Part shown: positions 9,319 to 19,711 of the stretch, in pieces | How the letters are laid out: each line of letters opens with the position of its first letter | Numbering within the stretch: the stretch's first letter is position 1 | NCBI GenBank assembly: GCA_907163375.1 | Contig: CAJQUW010016158.1 | Location: 1-64,000, forward strand | Source: Prostheceraeus crozeri | Taxonomy: Eukaryota > Platyhelminthes > Polycladida > Euryleptidae | Reading direction: 5' to 3' | DNA length: 64,000 bases | Made by a program: the position numbers and the translations under genes | The notes under the pieces: model-generated | Database searches by the model: none | What the model saw: the letters and a program-made list of their open reading frames with translations, nothing else | Told to the model about the DNA's origin: nothing

Positions 9319-12300
9319 CTACATCACCTGTGACAGGAAGGCATCTCCTTCTCTTCGACGGTGGGGGAAGACTAGGCTATAGTGTCCATATGGTAATGAT
9401 AAATCTTTATCCAGCCAACAGCGCTTATCCTCCCAAAGTGAAAGACCTCGCTTCCTAAATGATTTTGTGCTAACTATGTGATTTTTTGAATTTATAATTG
9501 TCATATCTTCAGTTGTATCATTCTCACTATAATAGACACTCCTATAGTCATCATGTTTCAATTTTTTAACTGCTGCTCTCTGAATTCCTTTTGCACGTTT
9601 GATGCTATGATTCGTAGAGTCTAGATATTTCATGGAATACATTTTCGGTTTTAGTAGGATCATTTCCTCAAGCAACTTTCCAGCACACTCATCCTTAAAA
9701 CAACCTAATCTAGCTTTGTTTGTAGTTGAGTATAGTCGGTGATGACTGTCATAGTTTGAAGAGTCAAACTTTTCACCGAAGTATAGAAGTATATCTTCCA
9801 GACGGACAGATGGTGATGTGTATAAACATAGGAAGAAACTATCGGTATCACCTCCACAAAGTCGCGTTCTATTTATCAGTGGACATCCTTTTAGATCATT
9901 GTAATATAATTGATACATTTCCAACTTACTATAGTCAAGTACTGCTTGACCAACATATATTAATTTATTTAAAACTATTGAAGGTTTGTACATTTCCATA
10001 CCAACCAGATCTTCATCAAATATTTTGTGTTGAACATAGAGAGGATGATTTGACAATTTCAGTAGTTGTTTCTTATTGTTGACTAGTTTAAATTTTTTCC
10101 TTCTCCTTACATTTTCCATTGTTTTACCATATAAAGAATTATTTTTCAATTTGTAGAATGACTTTTAGAAGTCAGTGTTTGATTGAGCCCTCTTTTGAGA
10201 GTTCATATCAATGTATGTTTTTAACCAAGGCTTTTGTGTGAATTTTATGCCACTATGAATCTTCTTGATTCTCATGCCCATGCTCAAGTAAAATTTTAAA
10301 ATTGAATAGTGGACTACATAATTTTCCCTATCAAATTGATGGAGCAGAAGTTTCTTGATAGAAGAAAAATGTGTATTTGGTCTTACTTTTTCATATAGAT
10401 TTTTCATATAGTGTGAAAACATTCTCTTTTCAATCATCTGCATTTCTGGAGCTAATGGGAAATCGGCAGTGTCATCATGAATGGCTGCAGGATACTCTAA
10501 ATCTAAATCAAAAATGTAGCCGATTTCACCATCATCATCTATATTTTGAACATTTTCTTCATTTAAAAAATTATCTAATTCACTTTCATTCAACCATTTG
10601 AAATTTGAGTGGGGTAGATTCCTACTGAGTGAAGAACCGTAAAGGTTATTAACATCTAAGTAGGTCAAATGTCGACTTTCATGTATATTATTTCCTAATT
10701 CTTCAATGCGTGCACGCGCTCGGTGAATGTTGGTGAAAGTCATACCCCCTCTAATTCCTCGTTCAAATAGATTGTACATATTTTCATCTTGTATGTAGTG
10801 TGGGGGATCATTGGAAGAGAAATTTAGTGCTGAGGTAAAGCTAAGATGTGGGAGACTGACAAAATGTACAGGGTCGACTTCATCCTCACGTTGACTCAAT
10901 GCTCTAAACACTTCAAATATGTCTGCCAACAATAAAACATCTAACTTCAGATATGCCAGCATGTAATCACCAAATGTGCTACAATTAAATTCAATCCACG
11001 CCTTGTTAGCGTGTTCATATTCACTATCGAAACAGTGCTCACGAGTAAGATCATTATAGAATTCAAATTGTGGTGGTAGACAGTCTTCCGTCAACGTGTT
11101 TAAGTTTTTGAAGTATGAATATGGAAACACTCCCTTCTGATATAAAACATTATCACTTAATTGTGGAAATTCTACCCTTAATGTCTCTACATGCTCATAC
11201 GTTTGCAAGCCCTTGGCTAATTCACTCAAGGATGCACTTAGAAATTGATATGAGTCTAAGAATTTTAGTTTAAAGTATACTGTCTTCCCTTTGTATTCAT
11301 TTACAGGGACACTGGCGGATAAAGTTATATATTTTTCAGCAGTTGCTGCTACAACATCTAATTTCCAAGACTTCATTCTTCCAATCGCTTTATAGCAAAC
11401 GATGTGGCTATCATAATTTTTAAAATTGTGGAAAAATATGGGGAGCTCCCGTCTGTTAAGTCTTAACCGGAGATTTCATTTCCTACATAATGTTTGCCTA
11501 TATCGTCCGGTGATATGATCATGATCACGAACTTTTATGACTTCATCGCTGAATTTTGATTTACATTTGTTGCAACATTCTGCATTCTCGTGGCGTGCTT
11601 TTTCATCCGCTGACAGTGACATTGGCTGCCTAGTTGTTGCACATTGGTTGTCATATAAGTCTTGGGCTACAGTTTCTAAGTGGTGCAAGAAACTAATAAT
11701 GCAATTTTCTCCCTCAAAGAGGTAATACTTGTTTTCAAATTTTGATTGAAGGGCATTATGCCAGACATGATAAGCTCCAATAGCCGCAGGTTTATGTATT
11801 TTATTATCAATGTAGCACTCTATATCTGCATAAATTACTAAAGGAGGACTTAGTTGATATTCCATGCTACTTGTTAGTACTTTTAGATCTGTCGGCATTT
11901 TTTCTATTTGTGCTTTTCCTCGAATGCAAAACTGGAAATGTCGTTCTAGTGTTGTCTTATATGTGAATGACTGAGTGCATCTTTCGCAGAAGTATTTATG
12001 TCTTTTTAAAGTTCTCCTATACAATCTTGACAGCTTTGGAATTCCACAATAGTGTGCTGCTCCATTGTTTAGAATTAGCAAAATATTAACCGTTTGCCTA
12101 CCAGTAAAGTTACTATTGTAACGAACACCTTTGAGTCCATTTTCATAAAAGTGAATGTTAATTTTAATATCATTATTTTTCTCAAATTTTGGAATATCTT
12201 TGATTGATACTGGTGTGGAAATGCCTTCCATATTTAGCTCAGATGTCCACTCACTATATGATTTTACTTCATTCCTTGAATAAGGTACTTCATTATAATG

Positions 12301-13170
12301 CAATATTGATAAAACTGCATATAGGAAGCAATCATTTGCATTTGAATTAACATTAATGACAGCTTTAGAGTTTTTTAACTTCTTTGGTAGAGGAAATGAT
12401 TGTCCACCTGACAGTATTGGACTTGTTATTACATTCAACTCTATATTTTGTACATCATCTATAATCCAATTGCTACCCTTTTTTGTGAAGGCTTCAATAT
12501 GATTTATTAGACTATTTAGATGATCCTGAAACCAAGCATCATAGTCATAAATATAGTTTGAGGATGATGAGGTAAAGTGTGCGAGAAAAGTTTCTTCTTC
12601 TTGAGGATTAGAACGGACATAACGAATTTGTGCAATCAGACGACCGCGCAATTGATAGCTCCTTAGTAAGTCAGACACTAAATTCCCTAACATGGAACGC
12701 ATGCTTTCTAAGAATGATGTTATGTCCACAGTAGGTGTTGTTGGCGTGATATCATACACACGTGCATGGCCATTGAGTGCGCTTTCACTGAGACTAACAG
12801 TTCCATAGTTATTATGCATATTCATCTCACTATTTGTGTTATGTACATTCATATGCTGTCGAAATCTACTTATAGAGTTATACGTTTTGCCACACCGAGA
12901 GCAGTATTGCATAAAGTTTTGTATGTTAGTTGAAGCGCTGGTTGTTGGCTTAGAAGTAGATCTATTTTGATTATTTGAATTTGACTCTGTTATGCTATCA
13001 TTCGGTTTATTATTGCATACAAGTTTATGTCTCTTAAGATTATCCATCCTATTCGTCTTATATGGACACTTGCTACATTGATACGTTTTTCCTAACTTAC
13101 AAAATTTTTCATGTCGTTGCAAATTGCCTATGAGAGTGAACACTTTTCCACACTTGGTACAGACAACCAT
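9319..13170 (-). pseudogene. POLB: Protein-primed DNA polymerase B with N-terminal zinc fingers
   Basis: Replicative family B polymerase. ATG at 13170. The N-terminus has two to three C2H2-type fingers (CTKCGKVF, CSKCPYKT, CSRCGKTY). Next is the Polinton-specific domain starting NDCFLYAVLSILH, another finger, and the exonuclease motif YADIEC. A DHDHITG element follows, read in the HNH style. After a break (11476/11376) come Exo III (YLKLDVLLLAD) and motif A (YLDVNNLYG). After a second break (10165/10149) come motif B (NNSLYGKT) and motif C (GGDTDSFF). Catalytic residues are visible in each part, so decay seems limited to two frame breaks. Confidence 0.92.
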
Positions 13171-13200
13171 GATTATTGATGAGGATTGAAATTAGCAAGC

Positions 13201-13231
13201 CCTTATATACATCTACCATCTAATGACGTCA
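13201..13231 (-). promoter_or_regulatory. DNA polymerase promoter: TATA box and CRE
   Basis: On the minus strand GTATATAAGG (complement of 13201-13210) lies about 33 bases before the ATG at 13170. A perfect CRE palindrome TGACGTCA lies at 13224-13231, followed by a second half site CGTCA. The short distance implies a very short leader. Confidence 0.6.
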
Positions 13232-13347
13232 GCGTCATCACCAGCCAATACCATATGTTCCGATCTGTTGTAAAGAGAAAACACATACAATTTTAACAAT
13301 TATTTTTTTTTTCAAAATAGAAGAAAAAAGAAGTAAAAGTAATGAAG

Positions 13348-15433
13348 TTATAGTTTGACGCATTTAACAATGCCACTATGATAAAGTTTTAGGTGACTGC
13401 AGCTGTCACTACAGCCACCCAAATCGTCCATCCTTGTAAGGCGCACTTTTCTGATCCCATTTTGGGAACAGTCGAGGTGGACAAGTGTCTCTTTATTGTG
13501 CTGTTGACTGGTGGTTACTTGGGAGGCCAACAGGAGGTTTAATTGAGTAATATTTCTTAGAGACTCAATCAAACCTCTATTGTCCTCCTTCAACTTAGCC
13601 TCGCGGGCCTCAGCCTCCTTTAGGCGCTCTTGGCAACGACGGAGTTGCACCTCAACGTCTTGTACCTCTTCTGCTGTCGCGTCGAGATCCACATTATACT
13701 GCCGGACAGGGAGAGCAGCTGGAGGTGCGAGGGCAGCAGCGTGAGGGGAAGGATCTGCGGCTAGGATCGGAGAGGAAGGATCTGCGGCTGGGATCGGAGA
13801 GGAAGGAGCTGCGGCTGGGATCGGAGAGGAAGGAGCTGCGGCTGGGATCGAAGAGGAAGGACGCAGTGGAGATAACGGAGCCAGTGTCATCATGGGCGAT
13901 AAAGGAAGGCGCACACTCCAGCTCGGAGAAGCCCGGATGTGGCTGAACGAGACCTCCTCCTGAGATTCACACATCGCGGAGTCCTGTAATCGAAAGAAAC
14001 AATTGTTTATCATCTATTTAGCATTTTACCATTGATGAGATATAAAAGTGAATTTCTCTTACCTCCGGCTGGATTGTGACCTTCTGATCGGTTCCAACCT
14101 CTGTCTCACGGGGCAACGAGTCATTCTAAAAGATAAATCAATCTATTACAAACAAAAAACATATTTTAATAGAAAATTCTGTACTCATGCAGTTGACCAA
14201 CTTTGATACTTACATTTGTAACAGGATCATCATCCTCATCGGAAGAAGATGTCGGGGAAGAAGTCGCTGACGACGTTTCCTCATCAGATGAAGTCGCTGA
14301 CGAGGTTTCATCGTCCTCTGATGAAGACTCCCGAATCGAATAGGGCTTTTCTTCATTGTCTTCCACCGATGTACTTGTCGCTGGCGTCGAAAGGAAACTG
14401 CGATGCTTCCTGAGGGACAGCGATCGCACAACCTGCAGAGAAAAATAATATAACATGCTCGCAACTCATTGACGAAGTATGTATGTTTTTAAAAATACTT
14501 GATGCATTTTCAGTTATTGTTGACTGAGACCTATGTAATGACACTTACGGGACTCGAAGGTAGTCTGCTCCTCGGTGAAGATAAGCGCGGAATTTTCGGG
14601 CAGCCTTGAACACTGGGAAACAGCTGAAAGTAGGAAAAATTCATGTTTAATTTCACATTGAGAACTAATAAATAACTGAAATGCTTACATTTCGCAATTT
14701 TTCGGCCACTACATCCTCATTAGTCTTTGTCGGGTGAGGTAGCTCACTCTGAAATGTTTAAGCAATGTTGATTTACTTTATGTATAGAAATAATTAAATT
14801 AGTCAATAAATACTTACATCTTTAGCGAACAGTTTCTTCTGAACCAACACCTTGGCTCTCTTCGGTGGGGGCATCAGTACATCCTGAAATGTTTTACAAC
14901 ATATAATCATTTCATACATAATGAAGTAGTATTTTTTTATTTTTCTGCTGTGAGCCAGTTATCCGTTGAAACTAGCATGTAGAATTGATGGCACTCACCT
15001 CACAATCACTAAAAGTCTCATCGATGAACTCCCGAGACTTAGGAACTTTCCTCTTAGGAACTCGCGACTTTTGAGGCTTATCCTTTGGAGCAGGTTCATC
15101 CAACTGGGAAAGCACGCCTTCAGTCGGTCGATCCTTCCCAAAAAGACGCTCCAACTTCTTCTTCTCAACTTTGGAGGTTAAGTTAATCCCCTTTCTCCCA
15201 TTTAGTTGAGCACAAGGGGTGTGCTTGGTAATAAATGCTTTCGCGGAGTCACTATTCACCTTTGCATCGCTCCTTTCATACCTCTTACACGTGAGGCAGT
15301 AGAGGTACGTGCAGTCCTCTCGGAAGGAGCATTCCTTATGCCCGCTTTTGTTCGCATGTCGAACGGGCAGTTGGCAAGTCTCACAGAAATGGAAGATGAG
15401 ACGTTGCCGTGCGATGCTTTCTTGTCTAACCAT
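13348..15433 (-). CDS. Seven-coding-exon gene: Cys/His-rich N-terminus, acidic middle, coiled coil
   Basis: Coding exons, all with GT/AG borders and all in phase 0: 15433-14999, 14883-14818, 14748-14689, 14623-14549, 14432-14214, 14125-14063, 13983-13348 (517 residues in all; introns 65-116 bases). An acceptor ends at 15436, two bases before the ATG. The N-terminus has a zinc-binding look (CETC, SGHKEC, CTYLYCLTC within residues 17-50) and is then lysine-rich. Exon 5 is Ser/Asp/Glu-rich (two copies of TSSATSSDE-like words). The last exon has four copies of a Pro-Ala-Ser unit (SSPIPAAAP) and a coiled coil (QLRRCQERLKEAEAREAKL). The product is not recognised. It may be a host gene or an accessory gene of the neighbouring Polinton. 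Confidence 0.75.
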
Positions 15434-16079
15434 TTCTGTAGAGGATAAAAAAATTTTATTATAATTTAATCTCTTTTTAAATGAGAAATCATTTATGTAC
15501 CATCTTCAAACCTTTATTAAGTACTAGATTAATATGACAAATCTTAAGAAGAAATAAAATTTGAAGTTGAAATTGAAACCGAAAGTCGAAAATTAGATAT
15601 TTATTCGAAAAGGGTTAGCTCATAAGAAGAGTTGAAATTTGGAAACAGCTGATTTACTATTATTTAATTTCGAAATTAATTTAATGAAATGAAAGTGAAA
15701 TTTCGAAAATTTCAACCAATCCTCAATTTGTTTAATTAAACAAGCTTGAATTTTATACATCTGTTAGCAGATGACAGACTGAATATTTAAAATGGATGAA
15801 GGCTTTATTTAGGTATCTTTTTATTTATTTACAAACTGTGAAAATCTTGTTGATTCAAATACACTTACATTTAAACTGATATATTCATGTCTCTCGCTCA
15901 GTGACTTAATATAGGATGAAAAATTAAAATAAAAAAACATGGTTAATAATATAACATAAAGTGTTCCTATCCTAAAAACCCAAGCTTCTATATTTAAAGC
16001 TATTTGGTTATAAAAACTTAATAATGTTCCTACTCCCGAATATCCTATAAAGTAGCAGAACATGACAATGAAACTCACT

Positions 16080-16190
16080 TTAGAATTGTAATAAGAACCG
16101 GAGAACGGAGGAACGAAGAACGACGTCTGTTATGGACACTAAATAATTTGAAAATGAGTGAAAATTCGTTGTGTACAACTTCTTTATATA
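16080..16190 (-). promoter_or_regulatory. TATA promoter and 5' leader exon of the seven-exon gene
   Basis: On the minus strand TATATAAA (complement of 16183-16190) is followed by about 75 bases of leader and then by a splice donor AAA/GTGAGT near 16080. Joined to the acceptor at 15436 this gives a non-coding first exon and an intron of about 640 bases. A CRE-like TGATGTCA lies upstream (complement of about 16224-16236). The intron contains minus-strand open frames with hydrophobic stretches (16078-15821) that I do not consider genes. Confidence 0.5.
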
Positions 16191-16499
16191 TGAAATTGAC
16201 AAAGCAACTATGAACAAAGACCTTATGACATCACATCTTGGAATTGGTACGGTTAAACAAAATTGATAACTCAAACAAGAATTGGAACAGCTGGTTTATT
16301 TTTAACCTTAGAAATGGAAGTGCCATCATATGTGTTGAAAGATTTCTACATGTAAACAGTAGAGTGAATTCAAAGTAATATGAACTGATGGACTGATGTA
16401 TTATTTGATATACATGTTATTATTAATAGTCATATAATGATTCATATTTGAAGTTATAAAACGTGTGGTTTGAATAGAACATTAAAATTTGAATTAAGC

Positions 16500-16612
16500 G
16501 CTAAATTTCGAAAATTCAAATTTCGCGCCAAAATCCGAATAATCAAATTTAAAGATTTTTTTCGAAAATTTGAATTTCGCGCCAAAATTCAAATAATCAA
16601 ATTAAAATACTA
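16500..16612. repeat. Direct repeats next to telomeric tract
   Basis: Two imperfect copies of about 55 bases containing TTTCGCGCCAAAAT and AATAATCAAATT lie directly before the TTAGGG tract. A related TTTCGAAAATT-rich stretch is at 15640-15720. Confidence 0.55.
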
Positions 16613-16855
16613 GGTTAGGGTTAGGGTTAGGGTTAGGGTTAGGGTTAGGGTTAGGGTTAGGGTTAGGGTTAGGGTTAGGGTTAGGGTTAGGGTTAGGGTT
16701 AGGGTTAGGGTTAGGGTTAGGGTTAGGGTTAGGGTTAGGGTTAGGGTTAGTGTTAGGGTTAGGGTTAGGGTTAGGGTTAGGGTTAGGGTTAGGGTTAAGG
16801 TTAGGGTTAGGGTTAGGGTTAGGGTTAGGGTTAGGGTTAAGGTTAGGGTTAGGGA
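16613..16855 (+). repeat. Interstitial telomeric repeat (TTAGGG)n
   Basis: About 40 head-to-tail TTAGGG units reading rightwards, with rare variants (TTAGTG near 16750, TTAAGG near 16797 and 16838). It is the canonical metazoan telomere sequence and lies between two coding regions, so it is internal here. The long leucine/threonine or proline/asparagine open frames it creates are not genes. Confidence 0.95.
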
Positions 16856-16980
16856 AGCAAGAAGAGTATCTATGGCACCCGGAACCCATGGGCTTCGCGC
16901 ACTCGAAAATTTATTTACGCTATAATCCGAAAAATTTCGAGGGCGCGAAGCGCCCGAGAAATTTTGAGGCCCCCCCCGCC

Positions 16981-17045
16981 GTGTATGAAGTGTATGAAGT
17001 GTATGAAGGTCAAAGGTCAAGGTCAGGTCTAAGGTCAAGGTCAAG
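16981..17045. repeat. Simple repeats GTGTATGAA and AAGGTCA
   Basis: Three GTGTATGAA units run directly into AAGGTCA-type units, after a run of C at 16970-16977. AGGTCA is the nuclear-receptor half site, but in a low-complexity tract this is probably chance. Confidence 0.6.
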
Positions 17046-17117
17046 TGTAGAGGTTTGTATATTATGGTCATTTTTAGTTGTAAAACTTTAACTTTGAAAA
17101 TTTGTAATTTTTCAAGT

Positions 17118-17440
17118 TGCATACAGATGCATACAACTAGGATTTTTTCATCAAATGGGTACATACAATATATCATTCGAATGCTCTTTTCATGCTGATT
17201 CTAATGGTGTATTGTATGACACATGTATGACATATAACTAGAGAGCTACATGTCTTTAAAGAATGGGCTAAAAACTTAGTGAATTTAAAAATCTAACATT
17301 TGTCTGCTTGCATACAGTTGCATACAACTAGGATTTTCCCATCGAATAGGTACATACCTTATATCATTCTAAAGGTCTTTTCATTCTGATTCTTATGGTG
17401 TCGTGTATGACACATGTATGATATCATCCTGGACTGCTAC
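17118..17440. repeat. Direct repeat of about 135 bp
   Basis: Segments at 17118-17252 and 17307-17440 align over their length. Each begins GCATACAG-TGCATACAACTA and ends with GTATGACACATGTATGA. The copies differ at several sites. Spacing is about 189 bases. Origin unknown; nothing coding is seen from 17100 to 17680. Confidence 0.75.
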
Positions 17441-17680
17441 AAGCATTTTAAAATTAACAACATAACTGTTTCTTTAAAAGTTATATGTTCCTATTTATTT
17501 CAAGTTGAAGTCTTCATACTTGATTTTTTGTTTCAATTCAGTTATTGAACATCATTAATTGTAGATAGTTATTCCCCTTTCCCATTCAGACCTTAATTGA
17601 AGACCGATTTGTGAAATGATAAAACAAGTCTGTTCATATATACAAATAAATATTAAATAAAGAGATTAAGAAAAAACACA

Positions 17681-18142
17681 CTAAATGTCATCAAGGTAAG
17701 GAAAGGGTACAAGTTTTTTCAAGTCCACTTGCACATGGATCCTGGTCTTCTTGGGCGCACAGGGACAGCGACGTGGTGTGTCAAGGTCGATGACCGAAAA
17801 TTCGAGAGCGGTTGTGAGGTTCCGCTCGTTCGGCTCCATCCTCATGAACACCCGTTTGGTGTGATACTTTTTCGGGGCGTTCTTGACTTTGACCGTGACC
17901 CGTCCATAAAGTGGCGTTCGCATGGACTTCTTATTCATGTGACGCATCGTCTCAATTGATACGTCACTATCCTCATCACTCGAGTAGTCGGGCGATGCAG
18001 GGGCTTGGGTGAACACCACCGGCTCGTTTGGTGTTGTCGATCGCTCCATCGGAGATTGGGGAGGTGTACTGGTACGTTCCACTGGCGAAGTGGTACGATC
18101 AGCAGTACCGTTCTCAACTGCGGCTTTCTGTTTGCGATCCAT
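17681..18142 (-). CDS. Hypothetical protein, Ser/Thr/Pro-rich N-terminus, basic middle
   Basis: Open frame of 153 residues from an ATG behind a TATA box. Residues 10-55 are low-complexity and proline-directed-site rich (TTSPVERTSTPPQSP), then an acidic patch (SSDEDSDVS). The remainder is basic with a CPC motif (RRCPCAPKK) and a hydrophobic end. Not recognised. The clean promoter and divergent partner argue for a real gene, possibly accessory to Polinton 1. Confidence 0.55.
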   Translation of the reverse strand: MDRKQKAAVENGTADRTTSPVERTSTPPQSPMERSTTPNEPVVFTQAPASPDYSSDEDSDVSIETMRHMNKKSMRTPLYGRVTVKVKNAPKKYHTKRVFMRMEPNERNLTTALEFSVIDLDTPRRCPCAPKKTRIHVQVDLKKLVPFPYLDDI

Positions 18143-18366
18143 TATGACTTGTAGATTTAAAATAATTGTAACTTGTAAACGTGAGGATTAGAACCTTTGA
18201 TAAGAATTGGTACAAACCTCGGACTTATATACTTTTTAAACAAAGGAAATCCTAACAGCCAATCAGAGAGGTACCGAACTTCCCTAAAGAATATATATAA
18301 CTATATAAAGGATGACATTGTTCCAAACTGTTAAGTACTTATCCTCAACGTTCCATAACAAGAAGC
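18143..18366. promoter_or_regulatory. Divergent promoter with TATA boxes on both strands
   Basis: For the minus gene GTATATAAG is read from the complement of about 18222-18232. For the plus gene CTATATAAAGG lies at about 18302-18312, some 55 bases before the ATG at 18367. The 224-bp spacer holds nothing else. The GTATATAAG form matches the two TATA boxes of Polinton 1. Confidence 0.55.
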
Positions 18367-18657
18367 ATGTCCTCAAAACCACTATTTTATTTTCAAAATG
18401 ACAGCCAAGTCATTATGGGAGGTCAGTTGGACATGACCATGCATCTGTCTTGCGGCTGCAAAGTGGCCCTATGGAAGACCTTGACTGTCTCTGCACTTCA
18501 AAGGCGGAATGGACTACCGGTGAAGTGTCCGGTACACGAATGTGACCATGACTTTAGTAAAAATCCGACATTCCATGAGTGGTGTGATGACTTCTTGAAG
18601 ATCATGGAGTCGCCTGAGGGACGTGATTTGCACCCGTCTTTTATTTTTCACGCTTAA
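18367..18657 (+). CDS. Small Cys/His-rich protein
   Basis: 96 residues from ATG at 18367. Cysteine and histidine spacing (SCGCK around residue 30, then KCPVHECDH around 53-61) suggests a zinc-bound ribbon or RING-like fold. No basic tail or membrane segment. Paired head to head with the 17681-18142 gene. Family not recognised. Confidence 0.55.
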   Translation: MSSKPLFYFQNDSQVIMGGQLDMTMHLSCGCKVALWKTLTVSALQRRNGLPVKCPVHECDHDFSKNPTFHEWCDDFLKIMESPEGRDLHPSFIFHA

Positions 18658-18937
18658 ATTAAACTTACATTGTAAATCTCTTGTCTTTTCATTTTAAACA
18701 TAGTTCTGGAATTGGTTTTCTTATTGGGGAGCAACTAAATCATAACTGCACAGTAAAGTTTCACATCTAAATAGTGCTACATTAAAAATAATTGTCACAA
18801 TAGTCGCAATTGAGCAAACCCATTCAAAATCAAACAACGGACGTCTATGGGTACGTACCCAAGTGCTCAGAACCAAACCACACAAGTTCGATCATAGACG
18901 TTCCCAAACACAGTGTACTCAACTGAGTGTACCAAAC

Positions 18938-19160
18938 ACATGTACCTATCCAGTAAAACAGATCTCATACAAGTTCTTATTCATAACACTGAATTATACA
19001 TGTACCTATCCATGTGCCTATCGATAACTAAAGTATACATGTACCTATCCATGTACCTATCCATGTTCCTATTGACAACACTAAACTTTACATGTACCTA
19101 TCCATGTACCTATTGATAACACTAAACTTTACATGTACCTATCCATGTACCTATCCGTGG
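18938..19160. repeat. Minisatellite ACATGTACCTATCC
   Basis: About eight imperfect copies of ACATGTACCTATCC separated by TATTGATAACACTAAACTTT-like spacers. It ends directly against the retrotransposon ORF1 fragment. Confidence 0.85.
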
Positions 19161-19180
19161 CAAGTAGGGCACAGTTTTCA

Positions 19181-19684
19181 CTACTTACGCAAAATAGTGT
19201 CTCTAGCTTCAGTGCTTCTGAATTGAACACGAATTAATATCTTGAAGCGATTATTCGGCTTACCCAGTCGGGCACAAGATACAATATCCGAATCCAAAAG
19301 GGTATCAGATATAGTATGACAGAGATATTCAATTTTATCTCGGTCTTGGACCAGTTGTTCATCATCAGTAAATATTTCTGTTTCAGATACACCACTAAAT
19401 ATTAGATTTTTATTACGTTTGTTTTTCTCAATGTTCTCAATGTAGATATGTTGTTTGGTCACAATATCTTTTACAGATTGCAGCTCCTGCCCGAGTCGCA
19501 ATTGTTCAGATTGAATGCCATTTAATCTGCTCTCAAGAGCGTTAATACTAACGACAATTTGATCTAGACGGGATACGATTTTATGTTCGACTTGTTCAGT
19601 AAAGCGCTGTAAATCAATTTGTGAAGTATCTGAAGGTTGCGACTGTGAACCAGATCTCGTTGAACGATCACCTCCATTCGGCAT
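19181..19684 (-). pseudogene. Non-LTR retrotransposon ORF1 fragment
   Basis: From the ATG at 19684 the frame runs 168 codons. It has a Ser/Gln-rich start, a heptad coiled coil (about residues 30-85), then the words NKNLIFSGVSE and CARLGKPNNRFKILIRV, which match the RRM-like region of CR1/Jockey-type ORF1 proteins (RNA-binding chaperones of retrotransposition). It stops just where the family normally continues with a basic stretch, next to the minisatellite, so it is a truncated copy. No reverse transcriptase follows. Confidence 0.65.
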
Positions 19685-19711
19685 AATTGTACAGTTGTCA
19701 GTGGGAAACAA

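Larger units (their letters stand above)
1..13330. mobile_element. Polinton/Maverick element 1 (partial, decayed)
   Basis: Large virus-like DNA transposon recognised by its gene set: packaging ATPase, rve integrase with chromodomain, penton-like and double-jelly-roll capsid proteins, basic core protein, adenain-like protease and protein-primed DNA polymerase B. The left terminal repeat is outside the window, so the right terminal repeat cannot be paired; the right limit given is just past the polymerase promoter and is a guess. Capsid and packaging genes lie on + and the polymerase and TBP-like genes on -. Most long genes carry frame breaks, whereas the protease, the core protein and the 609-1340 gene are open. 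The element could extend to about 18.7 kb, since genes there share promoter style. Confidence 0.85.

Noticed and set aside
9726-10082. Plus-strand 118-codon frame
   Set aside because: Shadow of the DNA polymerase on the other strand.
15821-16274. Hydrophobic minus frames before the seven-exon gene
   Set aside because: They fall in the promoter, leader and first intron of that gene and share no conserved feature.
16613-16855. A true chromosome end
   Set aside because: Coding and other sequence continues on both sides, so it is internal in this assembly.
16602-17176. Long proline/asparagine and leucine/threonine open frames
   Set aside because: They are translations of the TTAGGG tract and have no other support.
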